Under the pieces are notes generated by a model. It was given only the letters and a program-made list of their open reading frames with translations. It was not told where the DNA came from and searched no databases. Below, one piece after another: positions 33,799-45,064 of a stretch of DNA of 64,000 bases (positions are counted from its first letter, which is position 1; every line of letters begins with the position of its first letter). Origin of the DNA: Cordylochernes scorpioides (Eukaryota > Arthropoda > Arachnida > Pseudoscorpiones > Chernetidae); NCBI GenBank assembly GCA_030710605.1, contig CP092875.1, positions 70,869,746 to 70,933,745 on the forward strand. The letters run 5' to 3'. The position numbers and the translations under genes were made by a program.

Positions 33799-34303
33799 TT
33801 TTATATATAAAAATGAATGTATGTGTGTCTGTTTGTTTGTTTGTTTGTCCTTTATGCCTGACCAAACCACTCATTGGATCGCCATGAAACTTTGGGAAGT
33901 TATTTAGTATAGTACTGGGAAGGTTTCTATCAAATAAAATTTTTGAAATAACTTTTCGCCTAGAAATAATCAAGATAAATATTATAATTTATCTGTTATA
34001 ATTCAACAATCTGCTCTAAATATTATCATGATGATACGATGATTTTGTAATGTAGAAAATTAGGAAAGACAAAATTCAGGATGACACGGCAATTTATTTG
34101 AGACAAGAATAATGATACAATTCAAAGGCAAGATACTATTCCTTTAACTTCCAATTACCGAGGGAACCAATTAATATTGATTTTATTCAACTTATCGAGT
34201 ATTTTTCAAGGGACCGGGAAAAAAAATGTTCACTTTATCGAGAGATTCGTTAGACAAACTTTTACTCGGGTAAAACCCGGGCGAAGCCGGGCGGGTCCGC
34301 TAG
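33799..34303 (+). mobile_element. Helitron (H1)
   Basis: The 5' side (ttatatataaaaatgaatgt, TC lost) and the 3' hairpin plus CTAG (34300-34303) match the 14680-15919 element, but there is only one copy of the 196-bp repeat and no nested insertion. It abuts LINE copy A directly. Confidence 0.82.
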
Positions 34304-35785
34304 TATTTTATATAATATGCCACCGATTGTAATTAAATCGACGATCGGACCAACCGGCGAGAAACTATGCATAATCGAAGCCTCCTTAATAACGAAGATC
34401 CTAGACAAATGTGGAATCGAGTATAAACTTGAGGAAACGGTTCAATCAAAGAAGAGAACTCGCGGCTCCCAATCGGATGACTCAAGATTGCCAACTAGGA
34501 GCGAGCGTAATCTGAAGACGCCTAGAATGGACATCGACGAACAAAGTCCCGCCACTGGAGTTTCTCAACAAATGAACGCATCTCACCCACCGCAAGACGA
34601 TGAAGAAAATAACGACAACGATGGCCCATGGACCACAGTCACTAACGTGAAAAAAACGAGAATTCCTCCTGTTATTGCAGAAAATGTAGCAGATTGGAAG
34701 CTTCTTTGCCAAGAACTAAAAGACTTGTGCATGGAACCATTCCAAGTCACGATTTCTGGCAAAAAGCACATAATTAAATCGAAAAACATAGGCGACTTCA
34801 AAAAAATCAGGGAGTATGTACAGAAAAATAATGGAGGATATTCCTACAGACTACAGGAGGAAAAACCACTGAAAGTGGTATTGAAGGGGGTATCAACAGC
34901 CTTCAAAGAAGAAGACCTCGTAACTGAACTGGTCTCAATGGGCTTCACTGAGGTCATTGTCAAAAGACTCCATAGACAATCGACCAAAATACCGATGAAT
35001 ATAGTCCTAGTAGAGCTACCGAAAAATGAACAAAATAAACGAATCTCTATGGAATAGCCGAAATACTCTACCAAAAAATAGTCGTGGAATCATTCAGGAC
35101 TACAAAACGAGTGACCCAATGCTTTAACTGCCAGGGTTTTGGGCATGGCCAGCTAAACTGCTTTTTGAAGCCCAAATGCGTCAAGTGTGCTGAAGAACAC
35201 CATTCGAAGGATTGTCCAAGAAAGTCGAAACAGCTCCCACCAAAGTGCGCTAACTGTGGAGAAGCGCACACAGCCAATTACCGCGGATGCCCAAATTTTC
35301 CGAAGCCACAACAACAGCAGCTAAAGCCTCCCAGACAAAACTCCCCTAACACCATACCTCAAGCAAGCTCCACTAAAACAGAAGAAGCAACTGTTGAAAA
35401 ACAAAAGGCAAGTTACGCTGAAACTGCAAAAAAGAAAACTACTCATTCTGACACCAGGGAACTGTGCGAAAAGTTACTAGAAATTATCAAAACTTTCTTA
35501 CAATGAAAGGCAAATTACCTTTAAAAATCGTTTTCTGGAATTGCAACGGAATCAAACTCAAAAAAGAAGAATTCCTACAGTTGGTGACCTCAGCCACCGA
35601 ATCCGACGACCTGGACCCAATGGCTAGCTGACAGCCAAACACCCAACAACTGCCCTCCTGTAAGGTTCGGGGGACCACTCCAGCATTACAACTCGCCATG
35701 TGTAAATAATCTGGACAAGGTGACTCGCGAGCTGTGCTCGAATGTAACACCTGCAAATTGAGATGAAATAAATAAATAAAAAAAA
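34304..35785 (+). mobile_element. Jockey-like LINE copy A, ORF1-only deletion derivative
   Basis: Contains ORF1, only the first ~26 codons of ORF2, then an abrupt junction (about 35580) to the same 3' end as the full copy. About 2.5 kb of endonuclease and RT is missing. It ends in aaataaataaataaa. Confidence 0.85.
34317..35506 (+). pseudogene. LINE copy A ORF1 (nucleic-acid-binding protein), one frameshift
   Basis: Almost identical to the ORF1 of copy B (35824-37011). A two-base insertion at about 35046 (aatctctatgg versus aatctatgg) splits it into 34317-35057 and 35084-35506. It carries the PRE_C2HC-type region and three CCHC knuckles (CFNCQGFGHGQLNC, CVKCAEEHHSKDC, CANCGEAHTANYRGC). Apart from that lesion the product would be full length. 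Confidence 0.85.
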
Positions 35786-35823
35786 TCTTCTCAAGAAAAT
35801 AAATTGTGATAAAAAAAAATAAT

Positions 35824-37011
35824 ATGCCACCGATTGTAATTAAATCGACGATCGGACCAACCGGCGAGAAACTATGCATAATCGAAGCCTCCTTAATAAC
35901 GAAGATCCTAGACAAATGTGGAATCGAGTATAAGCTTGAGGAAACGGTTCAATCAAAGAAGAGAACTCGCGGCTCCCAATCGGATGACTCAAGATCGCCA
36001 ACTAGGAGCGAGCGTAATCTGAAAACGCCTAGAATGGACATCGATGAACAAAGTCCCGCCACTGGAATTTCTCAACAAATGAACACAGCTCACCCACCGC
36101 AAGACGATGAAGAAAATAACGACAACGATGGCCCATGGACCACAGTCACTAACGTGAAAAAACCGAGAATTCCTCCTGTTATTGCAGAAAATGTAGCAGA
36201 TTGGAAGCTTCTTTGCCAAGAACTAAAAGGCTTGTGCACGGAACCATTCCAAGTCACGATTTCTGGCAAAAAGCACATAATTAAATCGAAAAACATAGGC
36301 GACTTCAAAAAAATCAGGGAGTATGTACAAAAAAATAATGGAGGATATTCCTACAGACTACAGGAGGAAAAACCACTGAAAGTGGTATTGAAGGGGGTAA
36401 CAACAGCCTTCAAAGAAGAAGACGTCGTAACTGAACTGGTCTCAATGGGCTTCACTGAGGTCATTGTCAAAAGACTCCATAGACAATCGACCAAAATACC
36501 GATGAATATAGTCCTAGTAGAGCTACCGAAAAATGAACAAAATAAACGAATCTATGGAATAACCGAAATACTTTACCAAAAAATAGTCGTGGAATCATTC
36601 AGGACTACAAAACGAGTGACCCAATGCTTTAACTGCCAGGGCTTTGGGCATGGCCAGCTAAACTGTTTTTTGAAGCCCAAATGCGTCAAGTGTGCTGAAG
36701 AACACCATTCGAAGGATTGTCCAAAAAAGTCGAAACAGCTCCCACCAAAGTGCGCTAACTGTGGAGAGGCGCACACAGCCAATTACCGCGGATGCCAAAA
36801 TTTTCCGAAGCCACAACAACAGCAGCTAAAGCCTCCCAGACAAAATTCCCCTAACACCATACCTCAAGCAAGCTCCACTAAAACAGAAGAAGCAACTGTT
36901 GAAAAACAAAAGGCAAGTTACGCTGAAACTGCAAAAAAGAAAACTACTCGTTCTGACACCAGGGAACTGTGCGAAAAGTTATTAGAAATTATCAAAACTT
37001 ACTTACAATGA
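35824..37011 (+). CDS. LINE ORF1: PRE_C2HC / CCHC nucleic-acid-binding protein
   Basis: 395 residues from the MPPIV start. A charged, disordered N-terminal third (KKRTRGS, SPTRSER) comes first. Then the conserved block DGPWTTVTNVKKPRIPP and the PRE_C2HC-type fold (about residues 125-260: IKSKNIGDFKKIREYVQ, VVLKGVTTAF, LVELPKNEQNKRIYGI). Three zinc knuckles follow around residues 267-325: CX2CX4HX4C, CX2CX3HX4C and CX2CX3HX6C. A Gln/Pro-rich tail ends the protein. Jockey-clade ORF1 proteins bind the element RNA and carry it to the target. The stop overlaps the ORF2 start (ATGA at 37008-37011), which suggests termination-reinitiation. A Met six codons upstream is also in frame. I prefer MPPIV because all copies share it. 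Confidence 0.9.
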   Translation: MPPIVIKSTIGPTGEKLCIIEASLITKILDKCGIEYKLEETVQSKKRTRGSQSDDSRSPTRSERNLKTPRMDIDEQSPATGISQQMNTAHPPQDDEENNDNDGPWTTVTNVKKPRIPPVIAENVADWKLLCQELKGLCTEPFQVTISGKKHIIKSKNIGDFKKIREYVQKNNGGYSYRLQEEKPLKVVLKGVTTAFKEEDVVTELVSMGFTEVIVKRLHRQSTKIPMNIVLVELPKNEQNKRIYGITEILYQKIVVESFRTTKRVTQCFNCQGFGHGQLNCFLKPKCVKCAEEHHSKDCPKKSKQLPPKCANCGEAHTANYRGCQNFPKPQQQQLKPPRQNSPNTIPQASSTKTEEATVEKQKASYAETAKKKTTRSDTRELCEKLLEIIKTYLQ

Positions 37012-39629
37012 AAGGCAAATTACCTTTAAAAATCGTTTTCTGGAATTGCAACGGAATCAAACTCAAAAAAGAAGAATTTCTACATTTTTTAGAAGAAAAC
37101 TCAATAGACATGGCACTGCTCAGTGAAACACACTTAAAACCATCTGTCGACCTCAAACTCAGAAACTATCAGACAATAAGAGACGATAGAATCGTTGGAA
37201 GGGGCGGTGGAACGGCAATAATTCTAAAAAACTATCTTAAATATAAAAAAGTGCTGATTCAAACATCTAACATGGAAAACACCACAATTCTAATGAAACC
37301 AGATGGAATGGCAGTAGTGCAGATATCGTCAATCTATAAGAAACCCGATCTACCACTCCTGGAGGAAGATCTGAATCTCTTGTTAGAGAATAATCAATCA
37401 GTAATCGCTGCAGGAGACTGGAACTCCAAGCACCCTCTTTGGGGCTCAAGAACCTCCAATAATAGTGGAACCGTGCTTCATAATTTTTCCGAAAAAGAAA
37501 ACCTGGACATTGTCGCACCTTCTTCACCCACGCACTACAGTCCTTTGGGAAATCCAGACTTTCTAGACATCGCAATTCTTAGAAACATCCCCTGGACTTC
37601 GAGGATTAAGACCCTGGATGCCTTATCTTCAGATCACCTCCCAGTAATCCTAGAGCTGACCTGCCCGAAGGATGAATTCACGACTAAGGCTTGCCGACTC
37701 ACTAACTGGGTACACTTCCAACAAGACTTAATTTCCAGTACGCCCCCTAGAGTACCCTTGAAAACGGAAGCCAATATTGACTCAGCAGTGACCATACTAA
37801 ATGACAAAATCTACAACAGCTACTCGAAAAACACAGTTATATCATCCTCTTCATCAAAACAGAACCCCTCGACCAAGGCCTTGATAAAAGAAAAGAATAA
37901 AGCTCGTAAGAGATGGCAAGCAACCTGGGATCCAGCCCATAGAGCCATTTATTTAAACCTACAGGGAAAAGTTAACAAAGCCCTCAAATCCGACTCCACC
38001 GAGAACTGGAATCAATTCATACACAAGATTGAATCAAGCCCAAAGGACTTCTGGAGAAAAACAAAACCCATCAGGAAAAAAACGGAAAGGATCTCAAGCT
38101 TAGTAACGAACGGCAAAACCTTATTGACCGACAAAGAAATCGGAAATGAACTTGCAGAACACTTCACCAACCAGTTCTCCAAGGAAAAAGAAGACCAACC
38201 AAATATAACTTATAATCACCAACAAGAAAAAATGCTCACAATGACGACACCAAATGAAGTCAAAGAAGTGATTAAATACTTAGCTAACCACAAAGCTCCT
38301 GGCCATGACAATATCACTCCGCAAATGGCCAAGAATCTTCCCATCAAATGGATTGTATTTCTAGCTGGAGTATTCAACGCCGCACTGCACTTGTGTTACT
38401 ACCCCAAAGTCTGGAAGCATGCTATCATAATTCCAATTCCAAAAAAATCCGCTAAATCCCCTGAAGATCTAAGACCTATCAGCCTCCTCCCCACCATCGG
38501 CAAAATTTACGAAAGAATTATTTTACGTAGACTTCAGATGTACTTGGACAACTCTAACTTCATCATCCCGCAGCAATTCGGATTTAGAAGGGGGCATTCA
38601 ACAACTCACCAACTCATTGCAGTTCTGGACTACATCCAGATAAGAAGATCCCACAAGGAAGTGGTAGGTGCTGTCTTTCTAGATTTTGCGAAAGCATTTG
38701 ATAAGGTTTGGCATAATGGCCTTATAAAGAAACTCACAAAACACCAGTTTCCAAGTGACATTATCAATTTTATGCAAAATTATCTACAGGGTAGGACTTT
38801 TTCAGTCAAGCAAGGAAATTTTATAACTGAACCAAAGCCAATCCAGACTGGAGTACCTCAAGGCTCTATCCTCGGACCCTACCTTTTCAATATTTACATT
38901 AATGACATCCCACTGCACTCTAAATGTAAACTTAAGCTCTTCGCAGATGACACAGCAATTTTATTTAACTCTAAATCAGTCAACCTATTGGTTACTCAGC
39001 TTCAGAATTACCTAAATGACATAATCAAATGGTGCGATGAGTGGAAACTAGACATTAACCCAACTAAGACTCAAGCAATACTTTTTCCCCCAAGAGATAA
39101 CAAAAAATTCAAGCCACAAACCAACTTGACAGTAAACTCAAGCACTATTAGTTGGGCCGACCATGCCAAGTATCTTGGTGTCACTTTGGATTCGAAATTA
39201 AAATTTAACCTACATGTCCAAAACACCATAAGAAAGGCAAAGATAGCCAAAATATCTCTATCAAGCCTGCTCAATTTTAAAAGTAATTTAACAACAAAGC
39301 ATAAATTCACGTTGTACAAAACCTGTATTCTACCCATCATCACGTACGCACTACCAGTCTGGGGCAAATATATCACACCTACGGATAAAAAAAGAATAGA
39401 TGCCTTCATGAGGATTTGCTTACGAACCACTATAGGAGCCCCATTCAATCTTTCAAACAAAATTCTCAAAGAAGATCTCAACCAGCCTAATCTAGAAGAG
39501 ATTTATCAAGACTCTGCGACAAGACTATTCTCGCAATTTCAAAAATCATCAAATCCAACTATACAAGAAATTGTTCAAAATCAAGGTGACCTCAGCCACC
39601 GAATCCGACGACCTGGACCCAATGGCTAG
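37008..39629 (+). CDS. LINE ORF2: APE endonuclease and reverse transcriptase
   Basis: 873 residues. The endonuclease occupies residues 1-215: WNCNGI (Asn), LLSETHL (catalytic Glu), GRGGGTAI, AGDWNSKHPLWGS and SDHLPV near residue 207. RT follows from about 400: KAPGHDNITP, LRPISLLPTIGKIYERII, PQQFGFRRGHSTTHQL, AVFLDFAKAFDKVWH (first Asp), GVPQGSILGP near 614 and LFADDTAIL near 645 (catalytic DD). The C-terminal thumb region carries VKYLGVTLD-like and ITYALPVWG motifs. This is the enzyme for target-primed reverse transcription, and the motif set matches Jockey/BS/X-element. All catalytic residues are present in one open frame, so it is likely active or recently so. Confidence 0.93.
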   Translation: MKGKLPLKIVFWNCNGIKLKKEEFLHFLEENSIDMALLSETHLKPSVDLKLRNYQTIRDDRIVGRGGGTAIILKNYLKYKKVLIQTSNMENTTILMKPDGMAVVQISSIYKKPDLPLLEEDLNLLLENNQSVIAAGDWNSKHPLWGSRTSNNSGTVLHNFSEKENLDIVAPSSPTHYSPLGNPDFLDIAILRNIPWTSRIKTLDALSSDHLPVILELTCPKDEFTTKACRLTNWVHFQQDLISSTPPRVPLKTEANIDSAVTILNDKIYNSYSKNTVISSSSSKQNPSTKALIKEKNKARKRWQATWDPAHRAIYLNLQGKVNKALKSDSTENWNQFIHKIESSPKDFWRKTKPIRKKTERISSLVTNGKTLLTDKEIGNELAEHFTNQFSKEKEDQPNITYNHQQEKMLTMTTPNEVKEVIKYLANHKAPGHDNITPQMAKNLPIKWIVFLAGVFNAALHLCYYPKVWKHAIIIPIPKKSAKSPEDLRPISLLPTIGKIYERIILRRLQMYLDNSNFIIPQQFGFRRGHSTTHQLIAVLDYIQIRRSHKEVVGAVFLDFAKAFDKVWHNGLIKKLTKHQFPSDIINFMQNYLQGRTFSVKQGNFITEPKPIQTGVPQGSILGPYLFNIYINDIPLHSKCKLKLFADDTAILFNSKSVNLLVTQLQNYLNDIIKWCDEWKLDINPTKTQAILFPPRDNKKFKPQTNLTVNSSTISWADHAKYLGVTLDSKLKFNLHVQNTIRKAKIAKISLSSLLNFKSNLTTKHKFTLYKTCILPIITYALPVWGKYITPTDKKRIDAFMRICLRTTIGAPFNLSNKILKEDLNQPNLEEIYQDSATRLFSQFQKSSNPTIQEIVQNQGDLSHRIRRPGPNG

Positions 39630-39865
39630 CTGACAGCCAAACACCCAACAACTGCCCTCCTGTAAGGTTCCGGGGGCCACTCCAGCATGACAACTCGCCA
39701 TGTGTAAATAATCTGGACAAGGTGACTCACGAGCTGTGCTCGAATGTAACACCTGCAAATTGAAATGAAATAAATAAATAAAATCTTCTCAAGAAATAAA
39801 TTGCTGTCTCATCCTGAATTTTTTGTCGTTCAGATGAAATTAGTTTTGTTGTTTAAATAAAGTGT

Positions 39866-41074
39866 GTGGGAAAAAAGATGCAGCCTATTGTAATCAAATC
39901 AACGATTGGCCCAGCTGGCGAAAAGGTCAGTATAATCGACACCAACATACTTTTGAAAATTCTTGAAAGATGTGGCATCGAGTACAAAGTAGAAGAAACT
40001 CCTTCAACAAAGAAACGAACTCGCGAATCCCCATCAGATTCAACACCACGTAGCCATAAGACACCGAGAATAGAAGTTGTCTCACAGCATAATGAAAACG
40101 ATGTCTCCATGAACGAGGTAACTGAAGTCCCTCAAGAAACGTCCGAAGCTACCCCTTCTCAGGTTAACGAAGAAAACATTGATGAAGATGGTCCTTGGAC
40201 AAAAGTCACACATGCAAAAAAGCCAAGAATACCACCTGTAATAGCAGAAAATGTAACAGACTGGAAGTTGCTCTGCCAAGAGCTGAAAGACCTGTGCACA
40301 GATAAATTCCAATGCACGATCTCAGGAAATAAGCACATTATCAAGGCCAAAAATATTTCAGACTTCAAAAAAATCAGGAAATATGTTCAAAAAAACAATG
40401 GCGGCTACTCTTATAGACTCCAAGAAGAAAAACCGCTCAAAGTGGTATTAAAGGGCGTGACAACAGCCTACAAGACTGAAGATATAGCAATAGAACTTGA
40501 AACAATGGGCTTTGCTGAGACCTCTGTGAAGAGACTTCATAGACAATCAACTAAAAGGCCAATGAATTTAGTACTGGTAGAATTACCGAAAAATGAACAA
40601 AACAAGAAAATTTACGGAATAACTGAACTTCTCTATCAGAAAATTGCACTAGAATCTTTCAGAACAACAAACCGTGTAACTCAATGTTTCAACTGCCAGG
40701 GTTTCGGGCACGGTCAACTTAACTGCTTCCTGAAGCCAAAATGCGTCAAGTGTGCCGAGGAGCACTATTCGAAGGACTGCCCAAGAAAGTCAAGACAACT
40801 TCCCCCAAAGTGTGCAAACTGCGAAGAAGCGCACACAGCCAATTACCGCGGATGCCCTAAGTTTCCAAGAGTACATCAGCAACAGCCAAGATACCCTGGT
40901 CAGTACAAACCTAACAACCCACTTCCGATTTCAAAAAGATCTGAAACACTGCCGAAAATTGTAGAACAACAAAACCAAAGCAATGCTGAGGTTGCGACAA
41001 GAAAAACTTTTCGTTCTGAAACTAAGAACCTGTGTGAAAAATTGATGCAAGTAATCAAAACATACCTACAATGA
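39866..41074 (+). CDS. LINE copy C ORF1
   Basis: 402 residues (MGKKMQPIV...; a second Met at residue 5 aligns with the start in the other copies). Same layout as 35824-37011. PRE_C2HC block is followed by knuckles CFNCQGFGHGQLNC, CVKCAEEHYSKDC and CANCEEAHTANYRGC (the usual Gly is Glu in the third). The N-terminal linker is the most diverged part. The stop TGA overlaps the following ATG as in copy B. The frame is open although ORF2 is dead. Confidence 0.88.
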   Translation: MGKKMQPIVIKSTIGPAGEKVSIIDTNILLKILERCGIEYKVEETPSTKKRTRESPSDSTPRSHKTPRIEVVSQHNENDVSMNEVTEVPQETSEATPSQVNEENIDEDGPWTKVTHAKKPRIPPVIAENVTDWKLLCQELKDLCTDKFQCTISGNKHIIKAKNISDFKKIRKYVQKNNGGYSYRLQEEKPLKVVLKGVTTAYKTEDIAIELETMGFAETSVKRLHRQSTKRPMNLVLVELPKNEQNKKIYGITELLYQKIALESFRTTNRVTQCFNCQGFGHGQLNCFLKPKCVKCAEEHYSKDCPRKSRQLPPKCANCEEAHTANYRGCPKFPRVHQQQPRYPGQYKPNNPLPISKRSETLPKIVEQQNQSNAEVATRKTFRSETKNLCEKLMQVIKTYLQ

Positions 41075-42073
41075 ATTGCAAATTACCTTTTAAAATTATT
41101 GCTTGTAATTGTAACGGAATCAGATCAAAGAAAGAAGAATTATTGCACTTTTTAGAAGATAACTCAATTGACATTGCTCTGCTCAGTGAAACTCACCTTA
41201 AACCCTCAATTGATCTAAAGTTCAGGAACTATCAAACCATTAGAACTGACCGATTTACAGGAAAAGGTGGGGGAACAGCCATCATTATAAAATCCTTTTT
41301 TAAATATAAAAATATGCTGATTCATACTTTAAACTTGGAAAATACTTCAATTTTGATAAAACCAGATGGAAAAACCCTCTTGCAAATCACAGCAATTTAT
41401 AAGAAGCCTGATGCACCATTATTGGAAGAAGATTTGAACCAACTGATAAAACACAACCACTCAATAATCGTTGCAGGAGACTGGAACTCCAAACACCCTC
41501 TTTGGGGATCAAGGACTTCAAATAACAGTGGAATCGTTCTGCACAATTTCTCTGAAAGAGAAAGCCCGACATTGTCGCACCTTCGTCACCCACGCATTAC
41601 AGTCCACTCGGCAATCCCGATTTCCTAGACTTCGCTGTACTTAAAAACATTCCCTGGACCCCAAAGGCCAGAACCACCGACGATTTATCATCTGACCATC
41701 TCCCTGTAATCTTTGAATTGAATTGCCCAAAGGATGAATTCACAACCCAGCTCAGCCGAGTAACTAATTGGGTTCATTTTCAACAAGATCTAATCTCCAC
41801 CACGCCCCCCAGACTCCCCTTGAAAACTGAAGTAGATATTGATTCAGCAGTTGGAATTTTAAACGAGAAAATTAATAATAGCTACTCGAAAAACATCATA
41901 GTCTTATCTTCCAAATTAATAAAGAACCCAAAAACCAAAGCCTTAATGAGGGAGAAAAATAAAGCTAGGAAAAGATGGCAATCAACCTGGGATCCAGCTC
42001 ATAGAGCTACTTACCTCAATCTTCAAGGAAAGGTAAATCAAGCCCTTGAAGCAGAGAAATCTGAAAATTGGAA

Positions 42074-42535
42074 TCTACTTATATATTTGCCTTCTTCTGT
42101 CTGTTTGTCTGAAGCTCACGGATAGAATGCGCGCTCATTGGCTGCCAGGGAACACGTGTCCTCCCTGCCCCCCTCTAGACAACCCTGTTATTCAAAAACC
42201 ATACATCCAATCGCCATGAAATTCTGGGATATTATTAGGTATATCCCCGGAAAGGCTTTCGAAAAATAATTTCTTGAATATCTTGAATATCCTTAGAGTT
42301 ATTTGCAGAATTGTAGATATAACTCGCAAGCAGCGCCGCCAGACGGTGATAGGCCTAAGCTTGCTGCTCCACCCCTGTTGACCTTGGGTCATCGTGTGAG
42401 TCACAGCATGATGCAACAAAAACACTCTCTCTGGGGATTACGTAGAGGTGATATATATTTTATTATATAATTATAATTCGAATAATATATTCGCACTCGG
42501 GTAAACCCCGGGCGTTGCCCGGGCCATTCGTCTAG
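42074..42535 (+). mobile_element. Helitron (H2) inside LINE copy C
   Basis: 462 bp. Starts TCTACTTATATATTTGCC, ends hairpin cccgggcgttgcccggg + ccattcgtCTAG, between A42073 and T42536. Comparison with LINE copy B shows it interrupts ORF2. No target duplication. This is the cleanest example of family H2. Confidence 0.92.
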
Positions 42536-44115
42536 TAGTTTTTTAAGCAAACTTGAATTGAGCCCAACAGACTTCTGGAAAAAACAAAACCCATTAAGAA
42601 AAAACTGACAAAATCACTAGTTTAAATGCAAATGGAAAAACCTTGCTGACCGACAAAGAAATTGTAAATGATCTTTCAGAGCATTTTTCCAAACACTTTT
42701 CCAAGGCGGAGGATGAGGTTCCGTCTTGCCTAACAGATAACACTTGCCATCATCCCCAAGAGAATATACTATCAATGACAACGCCAAATGAAGTCAAGGA
42801 AGTGATTAAAAACCTAGGTAATCACAAAGCTCCAGGCCACGACAATATTACACCGCAAATGACTAAAAACCTCCCCATCAAATGGATAGTTTTCCTCGCT
42901 GGGATCTTCAATGCTGCATTACACCTGTGCTACTTCCCGAAGACATGGAAACATGCCATTATCATAACCATTCCAAAAAAATCACCTGTCAAATCACCTG
43001 AAGATCTCAGATCAATCAGCCTTCTCTCTACCATCGGTAAGGTATACGAGAGAATCGTTCTTCGCAGATTGCAGTCATACATGGATTCTATTAACTTTAT
43101 CATTCCTCAACAATTTGGATTCAGAAAAGGACACTCCACAACCCACCAGCTAATCACAGTAATAGACTACATCCAAATAAGAAAGTCCCACAAGGAGGCA
43201 GTAGGTGCTGTTTTTCTAGACTTTACCAAAGCCTTTGATATAGTATGGCATGATGGCTTGATAGAAAAAATAACAAAAAAAAAAAAAAACAATTTCCAAG
43301 GGATTTTATCAAATTCTTGAAAAACTATCTCCAGGACAGAACCTTTTCAATTAAGCAAGGGGATTATATAACCACGGCAAAACCAACCCAGATTGGAGTC
43401 CCTCAAGGCTCTATCCTTGGACCCTACCTATTCAACATCTACATCAACGATTTCCCTCCACATCCAAAATGTCAAATAAAAATTTTCGCAGATGACGCAG
43501 CAATTTTATCAAACTCCAAATCAATAGGAATAATAACTACACAACTCCAAAATTACATAAACAGTATAACCAAATGGTGCAATGATTGGAAAATAGACAT
43601 CAACCCAAAAAAGTCTCAGGCAATAATTTTTCCTCCACTAGACAATAAAAAATTCAAGCCACAATCCATCCTGAAGGTAAACCAGAGCCTTAGTAACTGG
43701 ACTGACAACGTTAAATATCTTGGAGTTACCTTAGACTCCAAGTTGAAATTCAACATGCACGTCAAAATGTCATAAAGAAAGCAAAAATCGCAAAAATAAC
43801 AATATCAAGCCTGTTCAACTATAGAAGCAAATTGACTACAAAACAAAAGTTTACTCTATACAGAAGTTGTATCCTCCCGATAGTAACATACGCACTCCCA
43901 ATTTGGTGTAAATATATTACAACCACAAACAAAAACAGGATAAACGCATTTATGAGAATCTGCCTTCGGACAAGTATAGGAGCTCCATTCAACCTATCAA
44001 ACAAGATACTGAAGGAGGACTTGAACCAACCCGATCTAGAAGATTTGTACCAAACCTCCGTTAAGAAATTATACCTTCAAATGCAAAATTCAAATATTCC
44101 AATCATACAAGATAT

Positions 44116-45064
44116 TGTAACATAGTATTTCTTAATTTTATTATTTTTTATTTAACAGAGTGGTAATTTTTATGTTTTATATCTTGCGACTCTGTAAATT
44201 GCTCTTGTGGCTTATCGTTTGTTTACTTTTGATAGTTTGTCCTTCCCTGAAATAAATATGTCTCCTCCTGAAGTTTTTGTCTTCCCTAAATTTCCACGTG
44301 GCATTTTGGTGGAGATGCTGGGTAAGTTAGGGAAGACAAACTGAAGATCGCCGAGAAGAATTTGAAGCCATGGGTGCTGTAATCCACATTTTTAGAGACT
44401 GGCTCCAGGATTCCACCGCCGTGTCAAAGCCAAGACTTCCTTCCAAGATGACGATGTCCCTATAGACGATGATATGACGACAAAGCCGCTCTTCACGCCG
44501 TAAGAAAATGGACGCAAAGGTACTAGGGACAAAGTTCCGAGACTTCGATGGAATCCTTGGCAGAAGCACGTCAAATCCACGTCAGTATCTACAATAATTG
44601 CTAGCTGTGGGTCACAGCTCCCATAGGGAAGAAGCTATGTAACATAGTATTTCTTAATTTTATTTTTTTTTATTTAACAGAGTGGTCATTTTTATGTTTT
44701 ATATCTTGCGACTCTGTAAATTGCCCTTGTGGCTTATCGTTTGTTTACTTTGGATAGTTTGTCCTTCCCTGAAATAAATTGTTGTCTCCTTCTGAAGTTT
44801 TTGTCTTCCCTATGGGAGCTGTGACCCACAGCTAGCAATTATTGTAGATACTGACGTGGATTTGACGTGCTTCTGCCAAGGATTCCATCGAAGTCTCGGA
44901 ACTTTGTCCCTAGTACCTTTGCGTCCATTTTCTTACGGCGTGAAGAGCGGCTTTGTCGTCATATCATCGTCTATAGGGACATCGTCATCTTGGAAGGAAG
45001 TCTTGGCTTTGACACGGCGGTGGAATCCTGGAGCCAGTCTCTAAAAATATATTTCCACGTGGCA
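44116..45064 (+). mobile_element. TRIM-like miniature LTR retrotransposon with inverted internal copy
   Basis: Left LTR 44116-44303 (188 bp, TGTAACATAG to ACGTGGCA), followed three bases later by TGGTGGAGATGCTGGG, which matches the complement of a tRNA-Ala 3' end and is a primer-binding site. The right LTR starts at 44638 and ends at 45064. It is interrupted after cttcccta by a perfect inverted copy of the interior. The target duplication is ATAT (44112-44115, 45065-45068). It sits in the last codons of LINE copy C ORF2. No coding capacity for Gag or Pol. Confidence 0.85.
44388..45048. repeat. Perfect inverted repeat within the TRIM
   Basis: Arms 44388-44632 and 44804-45048 (245 bp each) are exact reverse complements with a 171-bp spacer consisting mostly of the right LTR. 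The inner arm edge coincides with the 8-base word cttcccta that is present both in the LTR and in the complement of the interior. Confidence 0.9.

Larger units (their letters stand above)
35786..39783 (+). mobile_element. Jockey-like LINE copy B, full-length with both ORFs open
   Basis: About 4.0 kb: short leader, ORF1, ORF2, 3' UTR and an (aaat)n tail. It is inserted directly behind copy A. The junction word aaatcttctcaagaaa occurs before and after it, so it is a probable target duplication or repeated target. No disabling lesion was found, making it the best candidate for a recently active element here. Confidence 0.9.

Noticed and set aside
44392..45044. Two identical 62-residue ORFs as duplicated genes
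   Set aside because: They are the same TRIM interior read from the two arms of a perfect inverted repeat, with no protein family features.
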